A stretch of 64,000 bases of DNA from Paraburkholderia madseniana. Its GTDB lineage: Bacteria > Pseudomonadota > Gammaproteobacteria > Burkholderiales > Burkholderiaceae. Below the pieces are notes generated by a model. The model saw nothing but the letters and a program-made list of their open reading frames with translations. It had not been told where the DNA came from and searched no databases. The position numbers were made by a program, and so were the translations under genes. This document shows, in pieces, positions 1 through 9,183 of the stretch. Location of the stretch: assembly GCF_009690905.1 (NCBI RefSeq), contig NZ_VOSW01000005.1, forward strand, positions 62,001 through 126,000, read 5' to 3'. Every line of letters begins with the position of its first letter. Within the stretch, counting starts at the first letter, position 1.

Positions 1-557
1 AGTCGGCGAACCTGCTCGATGAAGGACAGTTCGGCTCCGCGCTCATCTTCACGCCGTTCAACTACAGGGAGGGGCGCGTGTATGGGGTCGAGTTCACGGC
101 CAACTACAAACAGGACAACGTATCCGCGTACATGAATCTCGCGTGGAGCCGCGCGCAAGGCACGCAGATCGATTCAGCGCAGTTCAATTTCGACCCGGCA
201 GAACTCGCCTATATCAACAATCACTGGGTCTATCTGGATCACGACCAACGCATCACTGCATCGTTCGGTGGGACCTACGATCTCGGCAGAACGACTTTCA
301 CATTCGACGGACTCGTAGGAAGCGGTTTGCGCAGCGGCTTTGCGAACACGGATCGGCTGCCGCTCTATGCGCAAGTCAATCTTGGGGTGATACAGCACTT
401 CAATCAGCCTCTCATCGGCAAATTCGATGCACGCCTCGTCGTGATCAACGCGTTCAACCGCGTCTATGAGTTGCGCGACGGGTCGGGTATCGGCGTCGGC
501 GCACCGCAGTACGGTCCGCATTTCGCCGTCTATGCCGGCGTCACCAAGCATTTCTGA
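1..557 (+). CDS. TonB-dependent outer-membrane receptor, C-terminal part
   Basis: This is the 3' end of a gene that begins before the window; the reading frame is open from base 3. About 184 residues are visible, rich in alternating beta-strand segments with aromatic residues, and the protein ends in a terminal Phe (TKHF), the usual C-terminal signal of outer-membrane beta-barrels. The call as a TonB-dependent receptor rests on this barrel pattern and on exbB, exbD and tonB genes following directly on the same strand, which would energise it. No plug domain is visible because it lies upstream, so the substrate cannot be told. Confidence 0.72.
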   Translation, partial: SANLLDEGQFGSALIFTPFNYREGRVYGVEFTANYKQDNVSAYMNLAWSRAQGTQIDSAQFNFDPAELAYINNHWVYLDHDQRITASFGGTYDLGRTTFTFDGLVGSGLRSGFANTDRLPLYAQVNLGVIQHFNQPLIGKFDARLVVINAFNRVYELRDGSGIGVGAPQYGPHFAVYAGVTKHF

Positions 558-584
558 TTCTGTCCAGCTACGAAGAGGTAAAGC

Positions 585-1238
585 ATGCAAGATTGGACAA
601 GCGTTCTAGCGGCAGTGCGCATAGGCGGATGGGTCATCTATCCGCTGACGATACTCGCCATTCTGGCAGCCGCCATTGCCCTCGACCGGGCCTATGTGTT
701 TCTGCGTTTCGGCCGGTTGTCGGGCACGCTGCGTGGCACACACGACATTGCGGCGGACGGCTCGGCCCTCGATTGGCCCGGCAGATTGAAGGATGTCTCC
801 AGTCAGAACGCATTCAGACGCATGAGCGCGCCGTGGGCGCCCGATCCTTCCGTACCGCTGTGGCTACGCGAGGCCAAGGCGCAATCGGTTGCCGCGCAAA
901 TCGAACGCGACATGAGCAAAGGTTTCTGGGTGTTGGAGACCATCGTGACGGCGGCGCCTTTGCTGGGTCTGTTGGGCACCATCGTCGGCATGATGCATTC
1001 GTTCCAGTTGTTCGGCGGCGATGGTCTCGTCGATCCGGGTGGCGTGACCGGTGGCGTGGCCCAGTCTCTGGTGGCAACCGCGATTGGCCTCGTCGTCGCC
1101 TTGTTCGCGCTCTTTGCGTTCAACTATTTTTCCCGTCGGCTCGAACGACTCATGGATGAACTCGAGTCGTTCGCGAATGCGCGACTCAGCGAAATCCGTC
1201 TTGCCGTTGCAGCCACGTCCGCGGGAGCGCAGCCGTGA
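585..1238 (+). CDS. exbB: ExbB/TolQ/MotA-family proton channel protein
   Basis: A 217-residue inner-membrane protein with three predicted membrane segments at about residues 12-35, 115-140 and 158-181. The segment APLLGLLGTIVGM (about 124-136) is the family hallmark. With ExbD it forms the proton-driven motor that energises TonB and, through it, outer-membrane receptors. It starts 27 bases after the receptor and overlaps exbD by four bases (GTGA), so the genes are one operon. A TolQ role is less likely because tolA, tolB and pal are absent and a TonB gene follows. Confidence 0.9.
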   Translation: MQDWTSVLAAVRIGGWVIYPLTILAILAAAIALDRAYVFLRFGRLSGTLRGTHDIAADGSALDWPGRLKDVSSQNAFRRMSAPWAPDPSVPLWLREAKAQSVAAQIERDMSKGFWVLETIVTAAPLLGLLGTIVGMMHSFQLFGGDGLVDPGGVTGGVAQSLVATAIGLVVALFALFAFNYFSRRLERLMDELESFANARLSEIRLAVAATSAGAQP

Positions 1239-1633
1239 AATTCAAGCGCTCGCGTGCGGCCAAGCGCGGTCGCATCGAAATCATTCCGATGATCGATGTG
1301 ATGTTCTTTCTTCTGGCGACCTTCATGCTCGCATCGCTCGCGATGCAGCGGCTCGACGCGCTCAAGGTCAACCTCCCTGCCGGCAGCGCGCAAAAGATGG
1401 CGGCCCATGAACCCCTGACTATTTCAGTGGACAGCAGCAATGAGGTATTCGTGAATCATCAGTCCGTCCATCTCGATCAGGTCGAGCCGGCGGTAAAACG
1501 CCTGCTGCAAGCGGACGGCAATGTTGTGATCGCCGCTGACGACGCGGCAGGCCACGGCGTGGTCGTTCAGGCGATGCTGGCCGCGCGCCGCGCGGGTGCT
1601 GAGCGGTTTTTGATCGCCGTGCGTCGTGAGTAG
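1235..1633 (+). CDS. exbD: ExbD/TolR-family biopolymer transport protein
   Basis: A 132-residue protein with a short cytoplasmic N-terminus, one membrane helix (about residues 18-37) and a periplasmic domain. Asp21 in PMIDVMFFLL is at the position of the protonatable residue essential for ExbD/TolR motors. It starts at a GTG that overlaps the exbB stop codon and its own end overlaps the next gene by eight bases, so translation is probably coupled across exbB-exbD-tonB. Confidence 0.9.
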   Translation: MKFKRSRAAKRGRIEIIPMIDVMFFLLATFMLASLAMQRLDALKVNLPAGSAQKMAAHEPLTISVDSSNEVFVNHQSVHLDQVEPAVKRLLQADGNVVIAADDAAGHGVVVQAMLAARRAGAERFLIAVRRE

Positions 1634-2378
1634 CAGGATGCGCCTTGCGGACACTGTGGACGATTCTCCGCGGATACGGATTGCGCTAGCGGTGCTGGTC
1701 GCGCTGGTCGTATGGATCGGGTTCCTGTTTCAGTTGGGGCAATGGTTGGGTACAACCCCGTCTGTGCATGCGCCTGATAAGCCACTCGAGATGCGGGTGG
1801 TGGAACTCGATCCTCCGAATGTTCCGGTTGCGAATCCTTCTGCGGCTCCGGCTACTCATGCTATGCCCGCTCCGATCGCACCGGCGAAGCCAAGACAAGC
1901 TGCAGATCCGCACTCTCACGTGTCAGCACAAGCACGCACGACGACGCCTGCGCCATCGAAGCCGGACGTGCGCTCGGTGCACAGCGTTGCGCCGGCTCAG
2001 TCGACGCCCGCGGCGGAAGAGCCGAAAGTGGCGAACGAACCGCCAGCGCGTGCTGCGGGCCCTTCTGCCGAGGAAAAAGCAAACGCCACGCCATCGGCCA
2101 CATCGTCCGCCGAAGCAACCGCGCACGCCATTGCTCAACCGTTGCCGGAACTCCCCGACGATTTACGTGACCAGGCATATCAAACCGTCGCCACGGCTCG
2201 CTTCGCCATTCACGTTGACGGCTCAGTCGATGTCGAACTCGTCAAGCCGACCGCCAACCCGCGCCTCAATCAGATCCTGCTCGAAACGCTCCGTAGATGG
2301 CGGTTCTTTCCGGCGATGCAGGCTGGACATCCAGTCGAAAGCCGGCAGGATATCCGTGTGCATTTCAACGTAAATTAG
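1626..2378 (+). CDS. tonB: TonB-family energy-transducing protein
   Basis: A 250-residue protein with an N-terminal membrane anchor (about residues 18-40), a long Pro/Ala/Lys/Glu-rich periplasmic spacer (about 55-175) and a C-terminal TonB-like domain (about 180-250, with ETLRRWRFFPA and a final beta-strand). This is the TonB architecture: the C-terminal domain contacts the TonB box of receptors while the anchor sits in the ExbBD motor. The start is GTG at 1626, or ATG at 1638. It closes the receptor-exbB-exbD-tonB operon. Confidence 0.85.
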   Translation: MSSRMRLADTVDDSPRIRIALAVLVALVVWIGFLFQLGQWLGTTPSVHAPDKPLEMRVVELDPPNVPVANPSAAPATHAMPAPIAPAKPRQAADPHSHVSAQARTTTPAPSKPDVRSVHSVAPAQSTPAAEEPKVANEPPARAAGPSAEEKANATPSATSSAEATAHAIAQPLPELPDDLRDQAYQTVATARFAIHVDGSVDVELVKPTANPRLNQILLETLRRWRFFPAMQAGHPVESRQDIRVHFNVN

Positions 2379-2440
2379 GGCGCTGAAAGTTGTTCGCCAA
2401 GGCTGGTAATGATCGCATCACGAGTGCAGTTCCTTGATGC

Positions 2441-3394
2441 TCAAACGAGCAGGGTCAACGTCTCAAACAACACAAGGTCTTCTTTCTTCGCCGACCGTGC
2501 GTGCTTGCGGATCACTTGCAGGAGACAGTCGATAAAGCAACGAGCCGCGCCGCCGAGCGTGCTATTGCGGCGCGTGACAATGCTCAGTTGTCGCGTATCG
2601 AATTGTTCTTTCAGCGCTAGAGCCATCAGTTGGCCTTGAAACAATGGCGTTGTCTGAAGAACGGTTGGACACCACGTGCACATATCGGCACGTTCAACCA
2701 GCATCTGAAGTGTTCCTAACGAATGAGCCCGCACAATGCGGTTCGCTTCGATCTGCGCACCGTGGCGCGTGAACAGGTAGTCGATTAGCGCGTCCTGGCC
2801 GTCAGGCGCGAAATTCAGTGCCCAGTCCTGATCGAGTAAATCGTGAATCGAACGGCAGTGCTGACGCGGATGTCCTCGGCGAACCATCACGGCCGTCTCG
2901 TAATTCAACACCGGTTCGCAGGAAAACTCCTGGCTGGCAGTAGACGGATGCAACTGCCCGATTACGAAGTCCATATCGCCGGCGCGCAGAAGCGGTTGCG
3001 CAACAGCCATCAGGCTTTCGAACAGTTCCAGCTGAATATCGGGCATTCGCTTGCGAAACAGCAATACCGTCTCGGCCAGAAACGTCAACGTGATCCACGG
3101 CGTCACGCCAACACTCAGCCGTCCCTCCGCCCGGCCGCGCAATCTTGCCAGGTCGTTCTGCGCGTGCTCCAACTGATTAAGGACCAGTCGCGCGTGCGTC
3201 AGCAGCGCCTTGCCATATTCGGTAAAGCTGATTCCTTCAGGCGCGCGTATCAGCAGCGGCAATTGCTCAGTGGCTTCGAGTTCGCGCAGCGAACGCGTGA
3301 CAGCGGCCTGAGAAATCCCCAACGACCGCGCCGCCGCCCTGATGCTGCCCGCTTCGGCACTGGCGACTAACGCCTGCAATTGATGAATCTTCAC
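2441..3394 (-). CDS. LysR-family transcriptional regulator
   Basis: A regulator of about 317 residues with an N-terminal winged helix-turn-helix (SIRAAARSLGISQAAVTRSL) and a LysR effector-binding domain. The frame opens further upstream to 3427, but family similarity begins at VKIHQLQAL, so I prefer the GTG at 3394, which has a GGGGTGG ribosome site just upstream. It is divergent from the M20 amidohydrolase gene at 3560, so the roughly 165 bases between them probably hold its operator. It probably controls the amidohydrolase-ABC transporter operon. Confidence 0.88.
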   Translation of the reverse strand: MKIHQLQALVASAEAGSIRAAARSLGISQAAVTRSLRELEATEQLPLLIRAPEGISFTEYGKALLTHARLVLNQLEHAQNDLARLRGRAEGRLSVGVTPWITLTFLAETVLLFRKRMPDIQLELFESLMAVAQPLLRAGDMDFVIGQLHPSTASQEFSCEPVLNYETAVMVRRGHPRQHCRSIHDLLDQDWALNFAPDGQDALIDYLFTRHGAQIEANRIVRAHSLGTLQMLVERADMCTWCPTVLQTTPLFQGQLMALALKEQFDTRQLSIVTRRNSTLGGAARCFIDCLLQVIRKHARSAKKEDLVLFETLTLLV

Positions 3395-3559
3395 GAAACC
3401 ACCCCGACAACAAATGGTTGTCAGCATAACAAAACTGCGGCTTCACCCCCGAAATTTAGCTAAATAGCATTCCGACCAGTGCAGACAGTTGCAACGCCCG
3501 AAGCCCGAACAGCTAGGCTGTGACAGCCGGGGCTGCCCGCTCTTCAAAGGACTTCATCG

Positions 3560-4786
3560 ATGGTTCAAGACTTCGTTTTGCCCGGCATCGCAGCCATTCA
3601 AGAGGAAATGATCGGCTTGCGTCACCGTATTCATGCCAATCCGGAACTCGGTCTGCAGGAGGTCGCAACCAGCGAGCTGGTCGCCGAATGCCTAAGCAAG
3701 TGGGGCTATCAGGTCACGCGTGCCGTAGGTAAAACCGGCGTAGTGGGCACGTTAAAGATCGGACACGGGCCGTCCCTCGGACTGCGCGCCGATATGGACG
3801 CACTTCCGATCAGCGAGACGACGGGCTTGCCCTATGCCAGCCGGAACGACGGCGTCATGCACGCATGTGGCCACGATGGGCATACAGCCACGTTGTTGGC
3901 TGCAGCAAAGTACCTCGCCGAAACACGCGCCTTCTCAGGCACGCTCAACCTGATTTTCCAGCCTGCAGAAGAAGGTCTCGGCGGCGCGCAAAAAATGATG
4001 GAAGACGGCCTCTTCGAACGCTTTCCGTGCGACGCCGTATTCGCGCTCCACAACGTCCCCGGCTATGCGGCAGGGCATCTGGGCTTCTTCAGCGGCGCAT
4101 TCATGGCTTCTGCCGACACCGTCACCGTGCGCGTGGTGGGTCGTGGAGGACACGGCGCCGTGCCCGACAAGGCTATCGATCCGATCGTCGTATGCGCTTC
4201 GATCGTGACGGCGCTGCAAAGTATCGTGTCCCGTAACGTAAGCCCGCGCGATCTGGCCATCATCAGCGTCGGTTCGATTCATGCGGGCGTCGCGTCGAAT
4301 GTGATCCCGTCATCGGCGCAGATGCTGCTGACCGTCCGGGCGCTTGCGCCGGACGTGCGCGACCTGCTCGAACGCCGGATTCACGAACTCGTGCACGGGC
4401 AGGCGGCAAGCTTCGGCGCGCATGCGGAAATCGACTACTTCCGTTGTCATCCAGTGCTGATCAATCACGCCAGGGAAACGGACTTCGCGCGCCAGGTGGC
4501 GGCGGACTGGTTCGGCACCCAGTCCATCATCGACGACCTCGAACCCTTCACAGCCAGCGAAGACTTCGCATGCATGCTTGAAAAATGCCCCGGCAGCTAC
4601 CTCGTGATCGGCAATGGAGACGGCGAACGCAGTTGCGCGCTACATCACTCCGGCTATGACTTCAACGACGGCTGCCTGGCAGTGGGCGCCACCTATTGGG
4701 TCAAGCTGACCGAACGCTTTCTGGCAAAACCTGTTCGCATGGAACATAAGCAGTACAACAACGACGTTGAGGAGAAACACACGTGA
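3560..4786 (+). CDS. M20-family amidohydrolase (hippurate / N-acyl amino acid hydrolase type)
   Basis: A 408-residue metallopeptidase-fold enzyme. RADMDALPI (about residues 76-84) and HACGHDGH (101-108, with the Cys103 metal ligand of the carboxypeptidase Ss1/HipO subfamily) are present, followed by QPAEEG (134-139) with the catalytic Glu. These enzymes release free amino acids from N-acyl derivatives. The stop codon overlaps the next start, and the following three genes encode an amino-acid ABC transporter, so the operon probably imports and deacylates an N-acylated amino acid or peptide-like substrate. The substrate itself is unknown. Confidence 0.88.
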   Translation: MVQDFVLPGIAAIQEEMIGLRHRIHANPELGLQEVATSELVAECLSKWGYQVTRAVGKTGVVGTLKIGHGPSLGLRADMDALPISETTGLPYASRNDGVMHACGHDGHTATLLAAAKYLAETRAFSGTLNLIFQPAEEGLGGAQKMMEDGLFERFPCDAVFALHNVPGYAAGHLGFFSGAFMASADTVTVRVVGRGGHGAVPDKAIDPIVVCASIVTALQSIVSRNVSPRDLAIISVGSIHAGVASNVIPSSAQMLLTVRALAPDVRDLLERRIHELVHGQAASFGAHAEIDYFRCHPVLINHARETDFARQVAADWFGTQSIIDDLEPFTASEDFACMLEKCPGSYLVIGNGDGERSCALHHSGYDFNDGCLAVGATYWVKLTERFLAKPVRMEHKQYNNDVEEKHT

Positions 4787-5571
4787 AGAAGACACTTGCA
4801 GCGATCTCATTTGCTTTGATGGCGCTGTCAGGCAGCGCCAGTGCCGCCGATTGGTCCGGCAAGGAAATCAGGCTGGCGGTGGACCCAACCTACCCGCCAC
4901 TGGAGTTCAAGACGCCGGACGGAAAGCTGACCGGCTTTGGCGTGGATATCGCAAATGCGCTCTGTGCCGAACTTCACGCCCGCTGCGTATGGGTCGAAAC
5001 CAGCTTCGACGGAATGATCCCCGGATTGCTGGCGAGAAAGTTCGATGCGATCTCCTCTTCGATGACCATCACACCCAAGCGCATGCAGCAGATCGCGTTC
5101 ACGAACAAGATCTCCAACGCGCCGGCACGGCTGGTCGTCAAGCGCACCTCCGATCTACTGCCGACCGCCGCCTCGCTAAAGGGGAAGCGTGTCGGCGTCG
5201 AACAGGGTTCGAGCCAGGAGGATTACGCCAAAGCGGAGTGGCAACCGGCTGGCGTGCAGATCGTCGCCTACCAGAACCAGGATCAGGTTTACACGGACCT
5301 GATCTCGGGACGGCTCGATGCGGCATTTCAGGCATCGATCGAAGCGAACGACGGTTTTCTCAAGAAACCGGAGGGCAAGGACTATAAGTTTGCCGGCCCG
5401 GCGTTGGACGATCCAAAGTATTTCGGTCTAGGCGACGGTCTTGGCCTTCGCAAGGAGGACGTCGCGCTGCGTGACGCATTCAATCAGGCACTAGCTGCCG
5501 TGCTGGCAAACGGGACCTACGCACGAATCAACCGGAAGTACTTCGACTTCGATATCTACGGCGCAAAGTGA
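4783..5571 (+). CDS. Polar amino-acid ABC transporter, periplasmic binding protein
   Basis: A 262-residue protein with a signal peptide (about residues 1-22, cut after GSASAA) and a type-2 periplasmic binding fold: the start IRLAVDPTYPPLEFK and the segment GFGVDIANAL are typical of the lysine/arginine/ornithine/histidine-binding family (SBP family 3). It overlaps the amidohydrolase gene by four bases and is followed by two permease genes. No dedicated ATPase gene is seen nearby, so the transporter may borrow one encoded elsewhere. Confidence 0.88.
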   Translation: MKKTLAAISFALMALSGSASAADWSGKEIRLAVDPTYPPLEFKTPDGKLTGFGVDIANALCAELHARCVWVETSFDGMIPGLLARKFDAISSSMTITPKRMQQIAFTNKISNAPARLVVKRTSDLLPTAASLKGKRVGVEQGSSQEDYAKAEWQPAGVQIVAYQNQDQVYTDLISGRLDAAFQASIEANDGFLKKPEGKDYKFAGPALDDPKYFGLGDGLGLRKEDVALRDAFNQALAAVLANGTYARINRKYFDFDIYGAK

Positions 5572-5603
5572 GCCGGTCTGAGCCAGCCACTACAGGAGAC
5601 AAA

Positions 5604-6293
5604 ATGATACTCGGAGGCTTCGGGCCGGCTCTCGTGGCCGGCACCTGCGAAACGATCAAGCTTGCGCTGCTGTCGCTACTTGTTTCGTTCGCGCTGGGAC
5701 TCTGCGGTGCGGCGGCCAGGCTGTCCAGCCGCCGTTACGTCGTGCGGCTCGGTGTCGCATACACGACCTTGATCAGGGCGGTGCCGGATCTCGTGCTGAT
5801 GCTGCTGCTTTTCTATAGCATCCAGATCGTGTTGAACCACATCACGGACGCGTTTGGTTTCAACCAGAGGGATATCGATCCGTTCTCGGCCGGTGTCGTC
5901 ACAATCGGGTTCATCTACGGTGCGTATTTCACCGAGACATTCCGCGGCGCATTCATGGGCGTGCCGAGGGGACAACTGGAAGCGGGCATGGCGTTCGGCA
6001 TGTCCAACTGGCAGGTGTTCACTCGGATCATGTTTCCGCAAATGATGCGACTTGCGTTGCCGGGTATCGGCAACAACTGGCAGGTTATCGTCAAGGCGAC
6101 CGCACTGGTGTCGATCATCGGACTGTCAGATGTCGTCAAGGCCTCGCAGGATGCCGGCAAGTCGACACAGAACTTCTTTCTGTTCACGATCGTGGCCGGT
6201 GCGATCTATCTGGCAATAACAACGCTATCCAATGTGGTGTTGTGGCGGCTCGAAGTACGGTATTCCGCGGGTGTGAGGCGCGTGGCGACATGA
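5604..6293 (+). CDS. Amino-acid ABC transporter permease (HisQ type)
   Basis: A 229-residue membrane protein of the HisQ/GlnP-type permease family. The EAA-loop region near EAGMAFGMSNWQVFTRIMFP is the ATPase contact. The frame is open from 5568, but the ATG at 5604 follows a clear ribosome site (CAGGAG) and gives the usual N-terminus, so I choose it. It ends in an ATGA overlap with the second permease. Confidence 0.87.
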   Translation: MILGGFGPALVAGTCETIKLALLSLLVSFALGLCGAAARLSSRRYVVRLGVAYTTLIRAVPDLVLMLLLFYSIQIVLNHITDAFGFNQRDIDPFSAGVVTIGFIYGAYFTETFRGAFMGVPRGQLEAGMAFGMSNWQVFTRIMFPQMMRLALPGIGNNWQVIVKATALVSIIGLSDVVKASQDAGKSTQNFFLFTIVAGAIYLAITTLSNVVLWRLEVRYSAGVRRVAT

Positions 6294-7003
6294 TCGATAT
6301 TGTCCGGCAGTACTGGCAAAACTACCTGTACACCGATGGCTTTCAGTTCACCGGGCTCGCGGTCACGTTGTGGCTTCTGGTGGCATCGCTCGGACTGGGA
6401 TTTATGTCGGCGTTGCCGCTCGCGGTGGCCCGCGCATCGCGCAACCGGTTCCTGTCGACACCGGTCTGGCTGTTCACCTACGTGTTTCGGGGAACACCAC
6501 TCTACGTCCAGTTGCTGATCTGCTATACGGGACTGTACAGCTTGCATGTCGTGCATTCGCATGCGCTGCTCGACGCATTCTTTCGTGATGCGATGAACTG
6601 CACACTGCTGGCATTCGCGCTGAACGAGTGCGCCTACGCAACGGAAATCTTTGCGGGATCGATCAAGGCGACGGCCTATGGAGAAATCGAAGCAGCGATC
6701 GCAGTCGGCATGTCCAGATTTACCGTCTACCGGCGAATCATTCTGCCTTCGGCGCTGCGGCGCGCGTTACCCATGTACGGCAACGAAGCGATTCTGATGC
6801 TGCATTCCACCACACTCGCGTTCACCGCGACGATTCCAGACATTCTGAAAGTGACTCGTGATGTCAATTCGGCAACGTACGCGTCGTTCGAGGCATTTGG
6901 AATTGCAGCACTTTTGTACGCAATGATCGCTTTCGCCCTGGTCTGGATGTTTCGTCAACTGGAGCGACGCCTTTTGGCGTATCTGAAACCAAGAAGTGGT
7001 TGA
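6290..7003 (+). CDS. Amino-acid ABC transporter permease (HisM type)
   Basis: A 237-residue membrane protein, partner of the preceding permease. The segment EIEAAIAVGMSRFTVYRRII is the conserved cytoplasmic loop that docks with the ATPase. The start at 6290 overlaps the previous stop as ATGA; the longer open frame from 6242 lies inside the first permease and is rejected. A porin gene follows in the same direction after about 90 bases. Confidence 0.87.
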   Translation: MIDIVRQYWQNYLYTDGFQFTGLAVTLWLLVASLGLGFMSALPLAVARASRNRFLSTPVWLFTYVFRGTPLYVQLLICYTGLYSLHVVHSHALLDAFFRDAMNCTLLAFALNECAYATEIFAGSIKATAYGEIEAAIAVGMSRFTVYRRIILPSALRRALPMYGNEAILMLHSTTLAFTATIPDILKVTRDVNSATYASFEAFGIAALLYAMIAFALVWMFRQLERRLLAYLKPRSG

Positions 7004-7020
7004 CGGCGCTTTGCCGCTCT

Positions 7021-7039
7021 ATTTGCCATTCCGGCAAAT
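7021..7039. terminator. Small hairpin between permease and porin genes
   Basis: Inverted repeat ATTTGCC ... GGCAAAT with a five-base loop. There is no immediate U-tract, so it may be a weak terminator or an mRNA-stability element rather than a full stop signal. The porin promoter or leader follows in an A-rich stretch (7071-7080). Confidence 0.3.
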
Positions 7040-7096
7040 CGTTGATTTGGCCAACGACAATCGAGCAGAAAAAAAATATACGTTAAGGATGACGAA

Positions 7097-8284
7097 TTGA
7101 ACAAAACAATTATTTGTATTGCGATAACGTCCGCATTTGCAACGTCGGCATTTGCGCAGAGTAGTGTAACGCTGTATGGCGTCATCGATGAGGGGCTCGA
7201 CTTCACGAATAACGTTGGCGCAAGCCACGTGTACGAAATGGCAAGCGGCTACGCACAAGGTAGTCGCTGGGGACTGAAAGGTGCCGAAGATCTGGGTGGC
7301 GGGTTCAAAACGCTTTTTCAGATCGAAAGCGGCTTCAACGTCAACAACGGCAAGCTCGCGCAAGGTGGCCTGGGGTTTGGACGCCAGGCATATGTCGGTA
7401 TCGAGAGCGAACGGTACGGGGCAGTTACCCTTGGCCGCCAATACGATTCGGTGGTCGACTATCTTGCGCTGACGACAGCCAACGGCAATTGGGGAGGCTA
7501 TCTGCTATCCCACCCGTTCGACAACGACAACACAGATAACACGTTCCGCGTGAACAACACGGTCAAGTATGCGAGCCCGGATGTTGCCGGCCTCCAGTTT
7601 GGCGGCACGTATAGTTTCAGCAGCGGTACTGGCTTCGCCAACAACCGGCAATTGAGTGTTGGCGCGCAGTACACCTACGGCGGGCTGTTGATCGCCGCCG
7701 CTTATTTGAATGCAGACAATCCTGGATCGACATCCGGTGGCGCGATTGCCGGTTCGAGTTCGACCGTCGCCGCAGACGCGAACTTTCAATCGGAGCGTTT
7801 GCGCGTCTTTGGCGCAGGGATCAACTACACATTGGGCCCGGCGACGCTTGGTTTCGTCTATACCAACACGAACATCAGCAATCCAGCCACGAATGTCGCC
7901 TACCTCAGCACACAGGAAAGCATCGAACCGACTAGCGGGGCACTGGCAGGCGGCACGTTGACCAGCTTGAAGTATCAGAATTTCGAACTGAACGGAAAAT
8001 ATCAGTTCACGCCGGCGTTCTTCGTGGGAGCACAATACGTCTACACGCTGGAGAACTACGATGCAACGAAAGGTAGTGTGCGACCGAAGATTCATACAGT
8101 CGGCTTGATGGCGGACTACAACCTGTCAAAGCGCACCGATATCTACCTCCAGGGCGCGTTTCAGAAGATCACCGGCGACGCGACCGGATCGGCGCTGGAT
8201 CAGGCATACGTGCCCGGTGCACAGGACCTGTCGTCGTCATCGAGTCAGATTGTTGTCCGCGCGGCGATCCGGCATACGTTCTAA
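7097..8284 (+). CDS. Outer-membrane porin, Burkholderia OmpC-like type
   Basis: A 395-residue protein with a signal peptide (about residues 1-20, ending SAFAQ) followed by SSVTLYGVIDEGLDF, the standard first strand of Burkholderia trimeric porins. SRWGLKGAEDLGGG, VGIESERYGAVTLGRQY and a C-terminal Phe after RAAIRHT are further family marks. The start is a TTG preceded by AAGGATGACG. It lies just downstream of the amino-acid transporter genes and may provide the outer-membrane route for the same substrate; that link is inference. Confidence 0.93.
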   Translation: MNKTIICIAITSAFATSAFAQSSVTLYGVIDEGLDFTNNVGASHVYEMASGYAQGSRWGLKGAEDLGGGFKTLFQIESGFNVNNGKLAQGGLGFGRQAYVGIESERYGAVTLGRQYDSVVDYLALTTANGNWGGYLLSHPFDNDNTDNTFRVNNTVKYASPDVAGLQFGGTYSFSSGTGFANNRQLSVGAQYTYGGLLIAAAYLNADNPGSTSGGAIAGSSSTVAADANFQSERLRVFGAGINYTLGPATLGFVYTNTNISNPATNVAYLSTQESIEPTSGALAGGTLTSLKYQNFELNGKYQFTPAFFVGAQYVYTLENYDATKGSVRPKIHTVGLMADYNLSKRTDIYLQGAFQKITGDATGSALDQAYVPGAQDLSSSSSQIVVRAAIRHTF

Positions 8285-8297
8285 CCCGGATCCTGAT

Positions 8298-8321
8298 GGG
8301 CGCGTTTTTTCTAACGCGCCC
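8298..8321. terminator. Hairpin between convergent porin and permease genes
   Basis: Perfect inverted repeat GGGCGCGTT / AACGCGCCC with a six-base loop, sitting exactly between the stop codons of the convergent genes. It lacks a clear U-tract on either strand, so termination efficiency is uncertain. Confidence 0.45.
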
Positions 8322-9173
8322 TCACCCCTTCGTCGCCCCAAACGTCAATCCCGCCACAAAATGCTTCTGCATCGCAAAGAACATCGCGACCGAAGGCAAC
8401 GCGGCAAGAATCGACCCCGCCGAAACCAGATTCCACGCCGTCGTCCACTGCCCTTTCAACGCCGCAACGCCTACGGTAATCGGCGCCGCGTCGTCACCTT
8501 GCGTCAGACACAGCGCCCAGAAGTAGTCATTCCACACGAACGTGAACACAAGAATCGCCAGCGCCGCCAGCGCGGGGCGGATCAACGGCAATACGATTTT
8601 GAAGAACACGGTCCACTCATTGGCGCCTTCGATCCGCGCCGCCTCGACCAGCTCAAACGGCAACTGCTTGATGAAATTCCGCAGAAACAGCGCGCAAAAT
8701 CCGGTCTGAAACGACACATGGAACAGAATCAGCGCGCTCACGGTATTGAACAAACCAAGTTGCAACGACAGATCCCGCACCGGGATCATCAACACCTGCA
8801 CCGGCACGAAATTGCCCGCGACAAACGTCGCAAACAACGTCGAATTTCCGCGAAACCGATAAATAGCCAGCGCGAATCCCGCCATCGCCGCAAGTGCAAT
8901 CGAACCCACCACAGCGGGCACCGTAATCAGCACGCTGTTCCAGAAGTAATGCAGCATCGGCGAGGTCGTCAACGCCTCGCGATAGTTATCGAACATCGCG
9001 AAGTGCTTCGGCCAGCCCCAATAGTTGCCCTCGCTCAGTTCTTCCGTCGAACGCACCGAGGTCACGAGCACCGCCATCATCGGCAGCAGCCAGATCAGCA
9101 GCGCGAGCGGCAACGTCAGTTTGTACGCGCGGCGCGTCACCGGCTTCCATTTGTCGATTGGGATCGGAAACAT
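8322..9173 (-). CDS. Sugar ABC transporter permease (MalG type)
   Basis: A 283-residue inner-membrane permease of the carbohydrate uptake class 1 family, with an N-terminal helix near residues 17-37 and the EAA loop EAARIEGANEWTVFFKIVLP. It is the last transmembrane gene of a sugar importer; it follows the MalF-type permease by 10 bases on the minus strand. Confidence 0.9.
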   Translation of the reverse strand: MFPIPIDKWKPVTRRAYKLTLPLALLIWLLPMMAVLVTSVRSTEELSEGNYWGWPKHFAMFDNYREALTTSPMLHYFWNSVLITVPAVVGSIALAAMAGFALAIYRFRGNSTLFATFVAGNFVPVQVLMIPVRDLSLQLGLFNTVSALILFHVSFQTGFCALFLRNFIKQLPFELVEAARIEGANEWTVFFKIVLPLIRPALAALAILVFTFVWNDYFWALCLTQGDDAAPITVGVAALKGQWTTAWNLVSAGSILAALPSVAMFFAMQKHFVAGLTFGATKG

Positions 9174-9183
9174 GATCGGCTCC

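Noticed and set aside
8298..8321. Strong rho-independent terminator
   Set aside because: The stem is perfect but no U-tract follows on either strand, so it is listed only as a hairpin of uncertain strength.
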